NCBI GenBank assembly: GCA_019090385.1
Contig: JAHRWB010000017.1
Coordinates: 21,805 to 85,804, forward strand
Direction of reading: 5' to 3'
DNA from: Pseudomonadales bacterium
GTDB taxonomy: Bacteria; Pseudomonadota; Gammaproteobacteria; Pseudomonadales; Azotimanducaceae
Length of the DNA stretch: 64,000 nucleotides
A program made the translations under genes and the position numbers. Positions 63,284-64,000 of this stretch are shown piece after piece (the stretch's first letter is position 1; each line of letters opens with the position of its first letter). Below the pieces are notes generated by a model, which saw only the letters and a list, made by a program, of their open reading frames with translations, was not told where the DNA came from and did no database searches.

Positions 63284-64000
63284 ATGCCAGGTATTACATG
63301 TAGATTGAAAGCGCACTCTGTAGCAGCACATCTACAGCAAATATATACCGGCTTTTCCATGCTTGACAGAAGGGGCCTCATTAATGTCACGCAATCTGTC
63401 ACGAAAGAAACAAGCCCGATGGGTGCCAGGCGAAAGACTCGAGAAACTCACCTCCAGGTGATCCTCAATGGCAATATAAAACTGCATTACGACGCACAAG
63501 ACGGCGAGACAATAGACCAAGAGTTCCTGGACATGTCAGATTTTTATTTTAAGCGAAGCTATTCCCCAAGCTATCTTCATCAAATTGGGTCACAAAGTAA
63601 TAAAATTTACCCTCTCGGTTTAAACTATGAAGTTTATCCCGACTTCTGGGATCACTTGGGTTTTGAGAGGACAAAAATATCCAATAATATTACAAAAAGA
63701 TTGGTATATATTAGTAAAGCCTTTTCACGCATAGACCAAGTAGCCTTCACTCCACGCGTTTCTCGTATGGAAGCTCTCCCGGATTTCACACAACAACCGC
63801 AAATACTCTTTATTGCAAAAGCATACGACCCCCATGATGATCCGAAAAGAAAACTTGAAAAAATTCAGGAGCGCGAGCACAACAATAATACAAGGGCTAA
63901 TTGCATTAGGTTGCTGAGAAAAGAATTTGGAAACAGTTTTTTCGGTGGAATGATTCGAAGCCAGTACTCTGAAACTTACTACAAAGATGTTCTTTTGCCA
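63284..64000 (+). CDS. Glycosyltransferase-like protein, 3' end outside window
   Basis: An open frame of 239 codons runs from ATG 63284 to the right edge without a stop; AAGAGA lies 11 bases upstream. The protein is soluble and rich in aromatic and charged residues. The segment ILFIAKAYDPHDDPKRKLEK followed by NCIRLLRKEFGNSFFGGMIRS resembles surface-polysaccharide glycosyltransferases, where an FG..F.GG strand follows a helix with several Arg. Family assignment is weak because the C-terminal half is missing. It is preceded by about 235 bases without a gene. Confidence 0.6.
   Translation, partial: MPGITCRLKAHSVAAHLQQIYTGFSMLDRRGLINVTQSVTKETSPMGARRKTRETHLQVILNGNIKLHYDAQDGETIDQEFLDMSDFYFKRSYSPSYLHQIGSQSNKIYPLGLNYEVYPDFWDHLGFERTKISNNITKRLVYISKAFSRIDQVAFTPRVSRMEALPDFTQQPQILFIAKAYDPHDDPKRKLEKIQEREHNNNTRANCIRLLRKEFGNSFFGGMIRSQYSETYYKDVLLP

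Noticed and set aside
1..64000. CRISPR arrays, tRNA, rRNA and insertion sequences
   Set aside because: I saw no repeat-spacer array, cloverleaf, rRNA sequence or transposase anywhere in the window.

Overview
The window reads as chromosome from an aerobic, probably marine or aquatic gammaproteobacterium. The outer-envelope genes (bamC, mrcB, a BepA-type protease, a TonB-dependent receptor, a two-partner-secretion pore) and the order bamC-dapA point to the Gammaproteobacteria. GTG and TTG starts are frequent and base composition is moderate. It contains no transposases, integrases, CRISPR arrays, rRNA or tRNA genes that I can see, and most genes are intact housekeeping or metabolic genes. Genus assignment is not possible from the sequence alone.

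Region by region. 1-1446: the tail of an SDR dehydrogenase, a small potassium-channel-like protein and a small membrane protein. 1573-7347: a complete coenzyme F420 cluster on the + strand, npdG-like NADPH:F420 reductase, cofE, cofD, cofC and a fused cofG-cofH (fbiC), which is rare in this class. 7364-12784: an MFS carrier, a zinc-ribbon protein, a fatty-acid desaturase, an MBL-fold hydrolase, a small membrane protein and a lytic transglycosylase. 13177-19976: a malic enzyme with a tandem-repeat N-terminus, two LLM-class (F420-type) oxidoreductases, an ACAD10-like phosphotransferase, and a DUF2946-like/outer-membrane-barrel pair that may concern metals. 20090-24715: a glutaredoxin-like protein, a dsbA-like/mrcB/TPR-lipoprotein operon and a GNAT acetyltransferase. 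24851-27172: a TPP riboswitch controlling a TonB-dependent receptor. 27199-36862: glcDEF, an EamA carrier, a Bacteroidetes-like dihydroorotase, an acyl-CoA synthetase and glpD. 37016-39345: a diguanylate cyclase, a PspC protein and small envelope proteins.

39863-45866 is the most unusual block. It is a tightly coupled minus-strand operon, FHA protein, PP2C phosphatase, Ser/Thr kinase fused to a SUMF1-like domain, a TpsB/FhaC-like outer-membrane pore with a cytoplasmic-looking N-terminal extension, and a small secreted protein. Four of the five genes are joined by ATGA overlaps. It looks like a phosphorylation-controlled secretion system; no TpsA cargo is visible in the window.

46067-55134 is an ordinary core block: cnoX-like, gpsA, a YycJ-like MBL protein, bamC, dapA, perM, tusA, bepA-like and nadA. 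55382-64000 holds a GshB-like ATP-grasp protein, an unrecognised protein, a large SBBP-propeller surface protein with four C-terminal ~120-residue modules, a coiled-coil protein, an SDR, an enoyl-CoA hydratase, and the start of a glycosyltransferase-like gene that runs off the right edge.

A 23-bp tandem repeat carrying the core ACAGCCTTGAGC overlaps the stop codons of two unlinked genes (near 20090 and 56329), and both are thiol-related. The F420 genes, the LLM oxidoreductases and the acyl-CoA genes together suggest F420-dependent redox chemistry on lipid-like or xenobiotic substrates, but the substrates cannot be read from the sequence.
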